NCBI GenBank assembly: GCA_947495795.1
Contig: CANMAI010000014.1
Coordinates: 37,091 to 101,090, forward strand
DNA from: an uncultured Paracoccaceae bacterium
GTDB lineage: Bacteria > Pseudomonadota > Alphaproteobacteria > Rhodobacterales > Rhodobacteraceae
Reading direction: 5' to 3'
DNA length: 64,000 nucleotides
The translations under genes and the position numbers were made by a program. Below the pieces are notes generated by a model. The model did no database searches. It had not been told where the DNA came from and saw only the letters and a program-made list of their open reading frames with translations. Shown in pieces: positions 52,666 to 61,968 of the stretch; positions within the stretch are counted from its first letter, which is position 1; the number at the start of each line of letters is the position of its first letter.

Positions 52666-53727
52666 ATGAAGGGTGTCGTTTTTCGGGGAGATCGAAAGCT
52701 GGAGATTACTGACTTCTCGGATCCTACGCCCGGGCCTGATGATGTAATTTTAGAGATAAAGGCCTCCGGCATGTGTGGGAGCGACCTAAAATGGTATCGT
52801 GCCGAGGATCTGCCAAAGGCAAAAGCGGCCCTAGGATTTGGAGGTGCAGGTGACATTATAGCCGGCCACGAGCCTTGTGGTGTCGTAGTTGAGGTTGGAA
52901 AGAACGTCCCGTCGACCCAGGCGCGAGTATCCATGCGTGCGATGCAGCATCACTATCTGGGATGTGGATCTTGCCCACAATGTTCCACAGGCTGGCCGCA
53001 GGTCTGCGAGGTCGGTCTTACACATGTATGGGGGACGACGCACCATGGCTCTCATGCACGCTACATGAAGGTCCCAGCGAAAACACTTGTCCCACTCCCC
53101 GAAGAAATCAGCTTCGTGGGAGGCGCTGCAATATCCTGCGGCACTGGCACTGCGTGGGGTATTTTGAAACGGCTCGAACTGAAGAGCGAGGATTCAATTG
53201 TTGTATTTGGGCAGGGCCCTGTTGGACTTTCGGTAACACAGTTCGCAAAGTCATTTGGTGCCGAGGTTATCGCTGTTGATCTCAGCGATGAACGCCTTGG
53301 ATATGCCAAGAGACTGGGGGCTGATCACACCCTCAACCCTTTACAACACGAAGAACTGCCTGCAGCGGTGCGGGACCTGACACGTGGGCTTGGCGCAAAT
53401 GCGTCTGTTGACACGACTGCTTCTCCCGTTGCGCGTCGGGACGCCGTTCTGAGCCTTCGTCCTTGGGGTCGTTGTGTTTACGTCGGCGAGGGCGGTGACG
53501 TAACCTTTGATGTGAGCAATGACATCATCCGGCGGCAGGCAACCATAATGGGTTCGTGGGTGTTTTCGACGGTTCAGCAACTCGAATGTGCCAGATTTGT
53601 TGCATCACGAGGCATAGACGTCGATCAGCTGTTCACAGATTCCTGGAAACTTGATGATGCCAAAGCTGCCTACGAGAGCTTTGACAAACAAACAGGCGGA
53701 AAAGGTGTCATCCTGCCAAGCGATTAG
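52666..53727 (+). CDS. Zinc-dependent alcohol dehydrogenase (MDR family)
   Basis: This is a medium-chain dehydrogenase of about 353 residues. The catalytic zinc site is Cys37 (GMCGSD) and His68-Glu69 (GHEPCG). The structural zinc is held by four cysteines at 100, 103, 106 and 114 (CGSCPQCSTGWPQVC). The nucleotide-binding motif is VVFGQGPVGLSVTQ near 180. ATG 52666 has an AGGGAGG site ten bases upstream. It oxidises an alcohol of the pathway with NAD(P). A 130-base upstream gap carries the TTGTCSGAC motif, so it is a separate transcription unit between FAD oxidoreductase and TRAP genes. Confidence 0.93.
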   Translation: MKGVVFRGDRKLEITDFSDPTPGPDDVILEIKASGMCGSDLKWYRAEDLPKAKAALGFGGAGDIIAGHEPCGVVVEVGKNVPSTQARVSMRAMQHHYLGCGSCPQCSTGWPQVCEVGLTHVWGTTHHGSHARYMKVPAKTLVPLPEEISFVGGAAISCGTGTAWGILKRLELKSEDSIVVFGQGPVGLSVTQFAKSFGAEVIAVDLSDERLGYAKRLGADHTLNPLQHEELPAAVRDLTRGLGANASVDTTASPVARRDAVLSLRPWGRCVYVGEGGDVTFDVSNDIIRRQATIMGSWVFSTVQQLECARFVASRGIDVDQLFTDSWKLDDAKAAYESFDKQTGGKGVILPSD

Positions 53728-53916
53728 AATGGATAGGATGCTGGGCCATTCAAAAGGCCATTTTCTTCAATTGAACTGAAAACGTGTTGTCGAGTGAATT
53801 CACCGGCAAACGATTCATCCACTTTCCGTGCCCGTCGGTATGGATCGCCCCACAGCGGCTTCAAAGTGAGCAGTCGGGCGTGAGAGAACGACCCTGACAC
53901 ATCCATTTTTGTCGGT

Positions 53917-53930
53917 TTGTCCAACCAAAA
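53917..53930 (+). promoter_or_regulatory. Degenerate motif copy TTGTCCAACCAAAA upstream of DctP gene
   Basis: Differs from TTGTC(C/G)GAC-N-GAAA at two positions (GAC to AAC, and GAAA to AAAA). It lies about 80 bases upstream of the DctP start, in a 280-base intergenic region that shows no other gene. Confidence 0.45.
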
Positions 53931-54008
53931 TGTAGACAGCGAAAAAGATTCCGTTTAGAAATCTTGCACCACTGAAGATTCAACAGCAGTGGAAAGGGAG
54001 GATCAAAA

Positions 54009-55013
54009 ATGAAAATGTCACGTCTTGGAACCACTATGGCAGCTGCAGTTATCGCTTCGCTGCCGCTCGCCGCTTCAGCGGAGAGCATTCGTCTCACACT
54101 CGCAACTATGCCTGTGCCAGGTGAAACTGTCCCGCGGGCTGGTGAGCTATTTGCAGAAAAGATGAAAGAGAGGGCAGGTGAAGACTTCGAGATCGTATAC
54201 AACGACTCACTCATCACTGGCCCCGAGTTGGCCCCGAGCGTCCGAGATGGCCGCGTTGAAATGTCGGTTACAACATATCCGTACCTTTCTTCGGCCGAAC
54301 CACGGTTTGGCCTGGCCAATCTTCCGGGTATCGCTTCGACTCCTGAAGAGTACCGTGCCCTTGCCGAAGGTTTTGCCGGTGAGGAATGGGCAAAGCTCTG
54401 GGAAGAAGAGTGGAACGGGATCCCCTTGGTTGAAGGCGTCTGGACACCCGTAACCCTCTACACAACTGTTCCGATTCGTACTGTCGAGGATTTCGAAGGC
54501 AAACGGCTTCGGGTTTCCAACGTTGAAACCGGAGGATTTATCACCGAGCTTGGTGCAACTTCGGTCCCTCTACCTGCTGGCGAAATCATGACAGGCCTCG
54601 AAAGAGGGGTGATTGACGGCTTCTTCACCGCTGTGTGCTGGGTCGAGGCAAACGGCTTCTTTGAAGACACGATCGAATACATCAACAACTGGGGCATCGC
54701 TCCTCAAGCTGGATGGACGATTGTAATCAACAAAGACGTCTGGAACGGCCTAGACTCCGAAACGCAAGCGCTGATGCGAGAAGTCGGACAGGAAGTCGAG
54801 GATGAGATGTGGGAGCTGTTTTACTCGATGAACCAAGATTGCTTCACACGGGCCGCCGCGAACGGCGTAGAGATCATTGACGTTGCCGACGAAGAGAAGC
54901 AAAAGGCGTTCGATCAGGCTGGGCCAGTCTTTGATGACTGGTATGAGCGTGCCGCCGAGAAAGGATTTGACGGTCAAGAATTCGTCACCAGAGCGCGCGA
55001 GTCTCTGAACTGA
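54009..55013 (+). CDS. dctP: TRAP transporter substrate-binding protein DctP
   Basis: This is a periplasmic solute receptor of about 334 residues with a Sec signal (LGTTMAAAVIASLPLAASA, cleavage after ASA near residue 25). The DctP signature is seen in FEGKRLRVSNVETGGFITELGATSVPL near residue 165, with the conserved Arg of the family for a carboxylate, and GLERGVIDGFFTAVCW. The ATG follows GGGAGGATC. It is separated from the fused membrane component by a stem-loop and about 110 bases. The ligand is probably an organic acid, but the pocket does not identify it. Confidence 0.93.
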   Translation: MKMSRLGTTMAAAVIASLPLAASAESIRLTLATMPVPGETVPRAGELFAEKMKERAGEDFEIVYNDSLITGPELAPSVRDGRVEMSVTTYPYLSSAEPRFGLANLPGIASTPEEYRALAEGFAGEEWAKLWEEEWNGIPLVEGVWTPVTLYTTVPIRTVEDFEGKRLRVSNVETGGFITELGATSVPLPAGEIMTGLERGVIDGFFTAVCWVEANGFFEDTIEYINNWGIAPQAGWTIVINKDVWNGLDSETQALMREVGQEVEDEMWELFYSMNQDCFTRAAANGVEIIDVADEEKQKAFDQAGPVFDDWYERAAEKGFDGQEFVTRARESLN

Positions 55014-55036
55014 TCCTTTCCTTCTCAGACCTTGAG

Positions 55037-55061
55037 GCCAAGCCGTAACTTTCGGCTTGGC
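55037..55061 (+). terminator. Stem-loop between DctP and DctQM genes
   Basis: A nine-base perfect stem (GCCAAGCCG and CGGCTTGGC) with a seven-base loop, followed by TTCTGCTCACTTTG, lies 24 bases after the DctP stop. It may attenuate the downstream gene or protect the receptor mRNA. Confidence 0.65.
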
Positions 55062-55125
55062 TTCTGCTCACTTTGCACAAAAACCGTCATGGTCTGTGCG
55101 TAACTGAGCGGTCCAAACACACATA

Positions 55126-55135
55126 TTGTCCGAGG
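55126..55135 (+). promoter_or_regulatory. Partial motif copy TTGTCCGA upstream of DctQM gene
   Basis: Only the first eight bases of the pattern are intact, TTGTCCGA, followed by GG. It lies immediately upstream of the ATG at 55141, in the 112-base gap between dctP and dctQM. The position differs from the other copies, so it may be chance. Confidence 0.3.
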
Positions 55136-55140
55136 CTGCC

Positions 55141-57204
55141 ATGGTAGATACCGTCTCATCTTCGCATGAGGATCGTCGCTTGACGTCCGAGAACCATGCG
55201 TCCGTTTCCGTCTTCGATGGCTTTAGCCGCGCACTAGCAATAGTTGGTATTCTGGGCGTACTTTCTATCGCGGGCATCATGTTCTTCGAGGTAATATCTC
55301 GAAACGTGTTTGACTCGCCGACGCCTTGGAGTGTCGAGGTTGTGACCTACCTCGTTGTAGCGACCGCGTTTCTGCCGCTGGCTGCAGTTCAACTCGACAG
55401 TGCTCACATCCGAGTGGAAATACTCGATGGCTTGCTATCATCGAAGTCGAAGTTCTTTCTGAGATCGTTCAGCCTTTGGACAGGTTTCTTCATCGTCACA
55501 ATGATGAGCTGGCAATTCGCTATACAATTGATCGGCGACTATAACTCCGGCATGCGCGACTGGGGCTTGTTGCGTGTACCCTTGTGGATTCCTGAAACTC
55601 CTGTTTTCTTCGGGCTATTCGGATTTGCTCTAGCAATGCTCTCGGACGCCATTCGCCAGCGGCCAGACCAGAGCAGGATTCGTATCACAATTGCGCTGTT
55701 GCTCGTTGCTGTTCTCGCCGTGTTTTTGTGGACGCTTGGAAAGCGGCCCGTCTTAATCTTGGATCGAGAGGCGGACCTTGGCACCATCGCCATTTTGGGA
55801 ACAACCGCGCTCGCCGCATGCCTTATCTCTGGCGTTCGGTTTGGAGTGATTTGGGTCGGCACTTTGGTTGTCGCTGCATTGCTAGCATTCTATTTCGCAA
55901 GCCTTGGTCTAACCTCTGTCGGAGTCTTCATAGGCGTCGCGATTCTGGTTTTTCTATTGTCCGGGATGCCGGTCAGCATAGCCATTGCAGCGATTGCACT
56001 TCTGGGGCTGTACTTCATGCTCCCGGTGCCCCAGCTTACCCTACTCGCCGAACGTCCGTGGCGATCTTTGAACTCCTACACATATTCGGCAATTCCGATG
56101 TTTGTCTTGATGGGCAGCATTCTGATCCGATCCGGCGTGTCGGCTTCGTTCTTTGGCGGTATCGCCGCGTGGTTGAGCAGAGTTCCTGGAGGGCTCGCGC
56201 ACGCGTCTCTGGCATCCTCCGGACTGTTTGCCGCTGTTTCAGGATCGAGTTTGGCGACCGCCGCAACCGTCGGACAAGTCTCGGGCCCAGAAATGATGAA
56301 CCGTGGTTACTCCAAGCGACTTGCTTTGGGTTCGATTGCCGGCGGCGGGACTTTGGGAATTCTCATTCCGCCAAGTGTTCCGATGATCGTCTATGGAGCA
56401 ACTGTCGGAGCTTCCGTGACCACCTTGTTTGCTGCAGCGATGTTGCCTGGTCTGATGGTCTTGGCAAGCATGATGATCATGGTCTTCATCTGGTCAAAAC
56501 TTGTCCCAACTGCTGCACCCAAAGAGGTGGAAGCCTCCTCTGAGGACATACTTTCAAGCCTGAAATCGATTGCGCCCTTTCTTGCGCTGATCGCGGCAGT
56601 GTTAGGTTCGATCTATACAGGCATAGTCACACCCACAGAAGCAGGTGCACTTGGTGTCATTGCGTCGTTGGTGCTCAGTGCAGCGTATCGTCGGCTGTCT
56701 TTGCGAATGCTATATGAAGCTGCCACCGAGGCTGCAAAGCTGAGTGCGGGCATTCTGTTCATTGTAGTGGCGACGTCCATTCTGACCTGGGTTTTGGACT
56801 ACGCACACATTCCGCAAACAATCGTTGGTGGGGTAGAGGCGCTCGGCTTGCCGACGTGGCTTCTCTTGGCTCTCATCGCTTTGTTCTATGTCTTCCTAGG
56901 CATGTTCATTGACCCTATCTCGATGATGCTGATGACAATCTCCATCACTCTACCGATTGTCGTTCTGGCGGGCTACGATCCTATCTGGTTCGGCGTTGCG
57001 CTGATGATCATGGTGGAAGTCGGTTTGATCACACCACCAGTGGGTATCATCCTGTTCGTTCTGCGTGGTTTATTCCCAGAAATTCCATTGCGAGAAGTCA
57101 TTCTGGGCGCACTGCCATTTGCAGCCCTGTTGATCTTAAATGTGGCGATACTCGCGATGTTCCCGGGTATTGTGAGCTTTTTGCCGGAACTGCTAAAGGA
57201 CTAG
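55141..57204 (+). CDS. Fused TRAP transporter small and large permease (DctQM)
   Basis: This is a membrane protein of about 687 residues. The N-terminal part (residues about 25-190) is a DctQ domain with four helices and the family segment DSPTPWSVEVVTYLVV. After a linker and helices, the C-terminal 430 residues form the DctM domain, with FFGGIAAWLSRVPGGLAHASL near 340, then GTLGILIPPSVPMIVYG near 405 and TPTEAGALGV near 500. The ATG 55141 has CGAGG five bases upstream; TTG 55126 would lie inside a possible regulator site. It uses a sodium gradient to import the ligand of DctP. Confidence 0.92.
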   Translation: MVDTVSSSHEDRRLTSENHASVSVFDGFSRALAIVGILGVLSIAGIMFFEVISRNVFDSPTPWSVEVVTYLVVATAFLPLAAVQLDSAHIRVEILDGLLSSKSKFFLRSFSLWTGFFIVTMMSWQFAIQLIGDYNSGMRDWGLLRVPLWIPETPVFFGLFGFALAMLSDAIRQRPDQSRIRITIALLLVAVLAVFLWTLGKRPVLILDREADLGTIAILGTTALAACLISGVRFGVIWVGTLVVAALLAFYFASLGLTSVGVFIGVAILVFLLSGMPVSIAIAAIALLGLYFMLPVPQLTLLAERPWRSLNSYTYSAIPMFVLMGSILIRSGVSASFFGGIAAWLSRVPGGLAHASLASSGLFAAVSGSSLATAATVGQVSGPEMMNRGYSKRLALGSIAGGGTLGILIPPSVPMIVYGATVGASVTTLFAAAMLPGLMVLASMMIMVFIWSKLVPTAAPKEVEASSEDILSSLKSIAPFLALIAAVLGSIYTGIVTPTEAGALGVIASLVLSAAYRRLSLRMLYEAATEAAKLSAGILFIVVATSILTWVLDYAHIPQTIVGGVEALGLPTWLLLALIALFYVFLGMFIDPISMMLMTISITLPIVVLAGYDPIWFGVALMIMVEVGLITPPVGIILFVLRGLFPEIPLREVILGALPFAALLILNVAILAMFPGIVSFLPELLKD

Positions 57205-57223
57205 GAGTGCGAGCGTCACCGCC

Positions 57224-59527
57224 ATGGTATCGAAGGTCAAAAAATTTGGAGTAGGTGGCAACCACCGGCGTGTCGAAGATGATCGGCTCACGCGCGGACG
57301 TGGCACCTATACAGACGATGTGTCCATTGCCGGTGAGCTCCATGCCGTGTTCGTGCGCTCCGACTATCCTTGCGCGGACTTTGTCATCAGTGATGTAGAG
57401 ACTGCGCGCGCCATGGATGGTGTAAGGCTCATCTTAACGGCAAGTGATGTTGCCGAACTCGGTCCTGTCCCTGTTCAAGTGCGCGCACCCGCAGCGCCCG
57501 GGACCAGTTTCAACGAAAGCCAGTACCCGCTCATTTGCGAGGGTGAAGTACGTAAGGTTGGTGACGTTGTCGCAATGGTGGTCGCCGAAACAAAGTCTCA
57601 AGCGCATGATGCTGCAGAAGCCATTGAGATTGACTATTCACCCAAGGCTTCTGTATCGGACGTTGAAACGGCTGTCAGATCTGACGCGCCACTTGTCTGG
57701 CCTGAATTTGGGACCAATCAGGCCTGCGAGTCGCGACTAGGGAACAAGGAAGCGACGGACAAAGCCTTTGCCGCAGCCAGCAAGACCGCAAAGCTCTGTG
57801 TTCGGCACAATCGTTTGATCTCTAACTACATGGAACCGCGCGCGGTTCTCGCAAGCTACGATCCCGGGACTGACCGTTACACGTTGATACTGCCGAGCCA
57901 GGGCGTCCATGTCATGCGCGAGATGATCGCCGAAGCGTTACGAATTGATCAATTCAAAATCAGGGTAAGGACCTATGACGTCGGCGGAGGGTTCGGACCC
58001 AAATATTTCGCCTACCGTGACTACCCGCTCGTAGCATTCGCTGCGAAGAAACTGGGCACGCCCGTGAAATGGACGGCGACCAGGATGGAACATTTTGTGG
58101 CGGACGCCCATGGGCGAGACGTGGTGGTGTTCGCGGAGATGGCCCTGACCGATGACGGACGCATACTTGGAATGCGAAGCGAGTGGTTGGCAAACCTCGG
58201 TGCTTACATGTCCCAGTACGGGTCACACGTTCCGGAAAATGGGGCGACGATGGCACCGGGTGTCTACAACATTCCGGCGTCTGATGTCGTCATCCGCGCG
58301 ATCTATACGAATACGACGCCGACTGATGCATACCGCGGTGCCGGTCGTCCCGAGGCAACCTTGACCGTCGAGCGACTAATGGACGAAGCGGCGCGGGTCT
58401 GCGGCCTGGAGCCGGAAGAAATCCGACGTATCAACTATATTCGCCCCGAACAAATGCCTTTCGATAACGGTACAGGCCGACGGTATGATTCAGGCGAATT
58501 CGAATTGCAGCTGGATGCTGCTTTGACAGCAGCGGATAGGGTAGGCTTCGCTGACCGCCTTGAAGAAAGCCGTCGCAAGGGAAAGCTTCGGGGTATCGGA
58601 ATCGCCACCTACATCGAGGCTTGCGCCTTCGCGGGCTCTGAAGATGCACATCTCAGTCTTACTTTGGATGGCCAGTTTTCCTTGAAAATAGGCACTCAAA
58701 ACAATGGCCAGGGGCATCAAACGGTCTATGGACAGATGATTGCTGAAATCATGGGAGTTGAACTTTCGTGCATTGAGGTACGTCAGGGCGACAGCGATGA
58801 GTTGGAGAAGGGTGGTGGTACAGCGGGATCGCGCTCCATTCCAATTGGCGTTCCTGCGGTGAGCGAAGCATCAGAGAAACTGTCGCAAGCCATACGAGCT
58901 CATGTTGCCCAAAAGTTCGACGTTGCCTTGGAAGATGTAACGCTGTCCGATGGGCTTGCGCGAATTGATGGTACGAACAAAACCATCTCATTCACCGATC
59001 TTGCCGCAGAAATGCAAGAACAAGACCGTCATAGCATCGGGACTTGTGTGCAACCGGAGCCGACTTATCCAAACGGAACGCATGTCTGTGAAGTCGAAGT
59101 GTGTCCGGATACCGGTGAAACATCGGTGCAAAGCTTAGTGATAGTTGACGACTTTGGCGTCGTCGTGAACCCGGTTTTGCTTGAAGGTCAAATTCAGGGC
59201 GGAGTTGCTCAAGGACTCGGTCAAGCGATGATGGAGGCGGCTGTTTATGATGGAGATGGACAGCTCTTGACTGCTTCGTTCATGGATTATGCGATGCCGC
59301 GGGCCACCGACATTCCCAGCATCACACTCCACAATCGTGATGTCCCGTGTCTTTGGAACGATATGGGGATCAAGGGTGCCGGAGAAGCAGGCACGATCGG
59401 CGCAACACCAGCGATCGCCAATGCCATCGTGGACGCACTCTATCGGGCGTATGGCGTGCGAGACTTCGATCTACCAGCGACACCGCACAGGGTCTGGCGG
59501 GCCATACAGAGCGCAGAAGAACGATGA
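57224..59527 (+). CDS. Xanthine dehydrogenase family molybdopterin-binding large subunit (cytoplasmic)
   Basis: This 767-residue large subunit of the xanthine oxidase/CoxL family has no signal peptide, so it is cytoplasmic, unlike the two IorB proteins. The molybdenum-site segments are YDVGGGFGPKYFAYRDYPL near residue 250, TDAYRGAGRPEATLTVERL near 370, NNGQGHQTVYGQMIAE near 490 and GAGEAGTIGATPAIANA near 720, with the catalytic Glu in the last. The Ala-Tyr-Arg-Gly-Ala-Gly-Arg motif excludes true CO dehydrogenase, which has AYXCSFR. Its small and FAD subunits are encoded 2 kb away, after an aldo/keto reductase and CoxG. Confidence 0.93.
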   Translation: MVSKVKKFGVGGNHRRVEDDRLTRGRGTYTDDVSIAGELHAVFVRSDYPCADFVISDVETARAMDGVRLILTASDVAELGPVPVQVRAPAAPGTSFNESQYPLICEGEVRKVGDVVAMVVAETKSQAHDAAEAIEIDYSPKASVSDVETAVRSDAPLVWPEFGTNQACESRLGNKEATDKAFAAASKTAKLCVRHNRLISNYMEPRAVLASYDPGTDRYTLILPSQGVHVMREMIAEALRIDQFKIRVRTYDVGGGFGPKYFAYRDYPLVAFAAKKLGTPVKWTATRMEHFVADAHGRDVVVFAEMALTDDGRILGMRSEWLANLGAYMSQYGSHVPENGATMAPGVYNIPASDVVIRAIYTNTTPTDAYRGAGRPEATLTVERLMDEAARVCGLEPEEIRRINYIRPEQMPFDNGTGRRYDSGEFELQLDAALTAADRVGFADRLEESRRKGKLRGIGIATYIEACAFAGSEDAHLSLTLDGQFSLKIGTQNNGQGHQTVYGQMIAEIMGVELSCIEVRQGDSDELEKGGGTAGSRSIPIGVPAVSEASEKLSQAIRAHVAQKFDVALEDVTLSDGLARIDGTNKTISFTDLAAEMQEQDRHSIGTCVQPEPTYPNGTHVCEVEVCPDTGETSVQSLVIVDDFGVVVNPVLLEGQIQGGVAQGLGQAMMEAAVYDGDGQLLTASFMDYAMPRATDIPSITLHNRDVPCLWNDMGIKGAGEAGTIGATPAIANAIVDALYRAYGVRDFDLPATPHRVWRAIQSAEER

Positions 59528-59621
59528 ACCTCGGCGGGGATCAAATTGCGGACTCTTTGTGTCACGGCCGAGGAGCTGGCCTATTCGTCCGTGACCAGCC
59601 TTTTCCAAGGGAGAGTATAGT

Positions 59622-60647
59622 TTGGAGTATATAAGATTGGGCGCCACCGGCGCGACCGTTTCCAGGATTTGCCTCGGATGCATGAGTTACGGCAAGCCAG
59701 GATGGGATGTTCATCCATGGGTGATGGATGAAGATCACGCTGATCCGTTCTTCAAAATGGCGGCCGAAAAGGGGGTCAACTTCTTTGATACTGCGGATCA
59801 CTACAGCTACGGCGCGAGCGAGGAAATTCTCGGCAATGCGGTACGCAAGTATTATCGGCGCGAGGAAGTTGTCATTGCCACCAAGGTGGGCTTCGCGACG
59901 GGGACTGGCCGAAACATGACTGGTTTGTCGCGCAAGCACATCATTGAGTCCGTCAACGCTTCTCTCAGAAGGCTGGGGACCGATCACGTCGATGTACTCT
60001 ATACACACCGCTTTGATCCCAATACGGAAGTCGAGGAAATGTTATCGGCTCTCGACACTTTGGTCAGAGACGGAAAGGTCATCTACCTTGGTGCGTGCTC
60101 TGCATGGGCTTGGCAGTTTGCGAAGCTGCGAGAGATGCAGAAGGCGAACGGTATGGCGCAGTTCCAGGTAATGCAGAACTTTTACAACCTTGTTTACCGC
60201 GAAGAAGAGCGTGAGATGATCCCTTACCTCGAGCACGAACGGATCGCTATGGTGCCATGGTCACCGATTGCGCGAGGGTTTCTGGCGGGGTTGAAGCCCC
60301 GAAATCAAAAACAAAAAGGTGGCCGCGCCGAGGAGGACAAGGTCCTGAACAGCTACTTCGGAAGTGACGCGGACTACGCTGTCCTCGACGCCGTCGAAGA
60401 GGTCGCAAAGGACTATGGTGTTACCACAGCACAGATTGCCTATGCTTGGGTGCTGAGCAAACCACACGTAACCGCGCCCGTCGCCGGGGCGACAGAGCTT
60501 GAACATCTCAATGATACGATTGCAGCTCTGGATATCACACTTGATGTCGAGGCACTGACAAAACTGGAGTCCGCATATCAATCCCATGAGATGTCCGGGC
60601 AGATTCAGCTGGCCGGGCGAAGCCCGCTCTTTTCTAACCAACAATAG
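59622..60647 (+). CDS. Aldo/keto reductase
   Basis: This is a 341-residue NADP-dependent aldo/keto reductase. The catalytic tetrad is visible: Asp and Tyr in FFDTADHYSYG near residue 60, Lys in VIATKVGF near 90 and His in VLYTHRFDP near 128. The C-terminal cofactor region VTAPVAGATELEHLND is present. It begins at TTG 59622 after a GGGAGAG site. It is encoded between the molybdo-hydroxylase large subunit and the CoxG gene, and its mRNA ends at a strong terminator, so it belongs to the upstream unit, perhaps reducing an aldehyde or ketone intermediate. Confidence 0.92.
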   Translation: MEYIRLGATGATVSRICLGCMSYGKPGWDVHPWVMDEDHADPFFKMAAEKGVNFFDTADHYSYGASEEILGNAVRKYYRREEVVIATKVGFATGTGRNMTGLSRKHIIESVNASLRRLGTDHVDVLYTHRFDPNTEVEEMLSALDTLVRDGKVIYLGACSAWAWQFAKLREMQKANGMAQFQVMQNFYNLVYREEEREMIPYLEHERIAMVPWSPIARGFLAGLKPRNQKQKGGRAEEDKVLNSYFGSDADYAVLDAVEEVAKDYGVTTAQIAYAWVLSKPHVTAPVAGATELEHLNDTIAALDITLDVEALTKLESAYQSHEMSGQIQLAGRSPLFSNQQ

Positions 60648-60707
60648 CCTTGCTGCACGTTAGTCCTGCGCGAAGGTCTTCTACCTATCAAGCGAACCTC
60701 CCTGACT

Positions 60708-60736
60708 GGCCGCCACATAATGTGGCGGCCCTTTTT
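60708..60736 (+). terminator. Rho-independent terminator after aldo/keto reductase gene
   Basis: A ten-base perfect GC-rich stem (GGCCGCCACA and TGTGGCGGCC) with the loop TAA, followed by CTTTTT. It ends the TRAP - large subunit - aldo/keto reductase unit and separates it from the CoxG-CoxS-CoxM unit. Confidence 0.9.
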
Positions 60737-60922
60737 CAAGCCGGCAGGGCGTTGCAATCCTCGATGACGTCAGATGTGCAACTCCAGTCATTCCGAAAAA
60801 AAATATCCAACGCTGCACGGGTTTTGGATGGTCTCGGAAAGAAGCCGGGATAGTCCATTGTGCTTCACCAGCTCCTGTCGTTGTTCTTCTTGCAATCCGC
60901 CACTCTGCTATTTACGGTCCTA

Positions 60923-60936
60923 TTGTCGGACAGAAA
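60923..60936 (+). promoter_or_regulatory. Recurrent motif TTGTCGGACAGAAA upstream of CoxG gene
   Basis: A full match to TTGTC(C/G)GAC-N-GAAA, 29 bases before the CoxG start and downstream of the terminator that closes the preceding unit. The position supports a separate, co-regulated transcript for CoxG, CoxS and CoxM. Confidence 0.65.
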
Positions 60937-60964
60937 TTGATTTGTTGGTCAAAGGGGAAATCAT

Positions 60965-61435
60965 ATGAACATTGAGGGAAATTACACGCTCAACATGCCC
61001 ATCGAAAGTGTTTGGCATCTGATCAATGATCCTTCTGTCCTGCGCGATTGCATTCCGGGCTGCGAGGAGCTCACCGAAACGTCCGCAGGGCATTTCGAGG
61101 CGGTCGTCCGGCTCAAGGTTGGGCCAGTGAAGGCTAAGTTCTTAGGTGATGTTCAAATGGTCGATGCGGTGCCGCCAAACCGGTTTCGCCTGACCGGCGT
61201 CGGCAAGGGTGGAGTGGCAGGAATGGCCACTGGACACGCAGATGTCGAACTCGTGGCGACCGACTCTGGCACCGAATTAAGCTATCATGCCGACGCCAAA
61301 GTAGCCGGCAAACTCGCCCAACTTGGCAGTCGCCTTATTGAGTCAACGGCGCGGAAATTGGCAAATCAGTTCTTTGAGAATTTCGAACGCCTGGCTTCAG
61401 AGCAACATGAGATGGCGCCAAAAATAGAGGTCTAA
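60965..61435 (+). CDS. CoxG family SRPBCC protein
   Basis: This 156-residue START/SRPBCC-fold protein of the CoxG family starts [31 protein letters not shown], the family's typical opening. [20 protein letters not shown] and [26 protein letters not shown] follow near residues 55 and 100. CoxG anchors or assists maturation of CO dehydrogenase-like enzymes; the C-terminal helix here is short and has no clear membrane anchor. ATG follows AAAGGGG. It heads the CoxG-CoxS-CoxM unit, downstream of a TTGTCSGAC-type motif. Confidence 0.93.
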   Translation: MNIEGNYTLNMPIESVWHLINDPSVLRDCIPGCEELTETSAGHFEAVVRLKVGPVKAKFLGDVQMVDAVPPNRFRLTGVGKGGVAGMATGHADVELVATDSGTELSYHADAKVAGKLAQLGSRLIESTARKLANQFFENFERLASEQHEMAPKIEV

Positions 61436-61460
61436 ACAGGCGAAGATTGGGAGTACTTCA

Positions 61461-61940
61461 ATGAACAAGACGCGTTTCACAGTGAACGGCCGACAAGTGA
61501 CATGTGAAGCGGAAGGCCGCACCTTGCTTGTCGATTATCTTCGCCAGCAATTGAGATTAACCGGAACGCATGTGGGATGTGATACAACCCAGTGTGGCGC
61601 TTGCATGGTGCATGTCGATGGGAAAGCGATGAAATCCTGCACTTTGCTCGTTGCCCAATTGGAAGGCAGCGATGTGACAACCATCGAGGGCCTAGCACAG
61701 GGAAATGGTCCACATTCCGTACAAGCTGCGTTTAAAGAACACCATGGTTTGCAGTGCGGTTTTTGCACGCCCGGTATGATCATGAGTGCCGTCGATATGA
61801 TCAGGCGTCACGGTGAAGCTCTCACCGAAGACGTGATCCGTCATGACCTTGAGGGAAACATTTGTCGCTGCACAGGTTACGTAAACATCGTCAAGAGCAT
61901 CAAGGCTGCAGCCAAGGACATGTCTGGCCAAACCCCATAA
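61461..61940 (+). CDS. (2Fe-2S)-binding small subunit (CoxS-like)
   Basis: This 159-residue iron-sulfur subunit of a cytoplasmic molybdo-hydroxylase has a plant-type cluster motif [17 protein letters not shown] with KSCT, and a second motif CGFCTPGM with ICRCTGY. It matches CoxS rather than IorA in the central and C-terminal parts. It lies 25 bases after CoxG and 28 bases before CoxM, and its partner large subunit is at 57224, so the whole enzyme would be the classical L-M-S heterotrimer. Confidence 0.95.
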   Translation: MNKTRFTVNGRQVTCEAEGRTLLVDYLRQQLRLTGTHVGCDTTQCGACMVHVDGKAMKSCTLLVAQLEGSDVTTIEGLAQGNGPHSVQAAFKEHHGLQCGFCTPGMIMSAVDMIRRHGEALTEDVIRHDLEGNICRCTGYVNIVKSIKAAAKDMSGQTP

Positions 61941-61968
61941 CAATTGGACAGCTCACATTGAGGGCACC

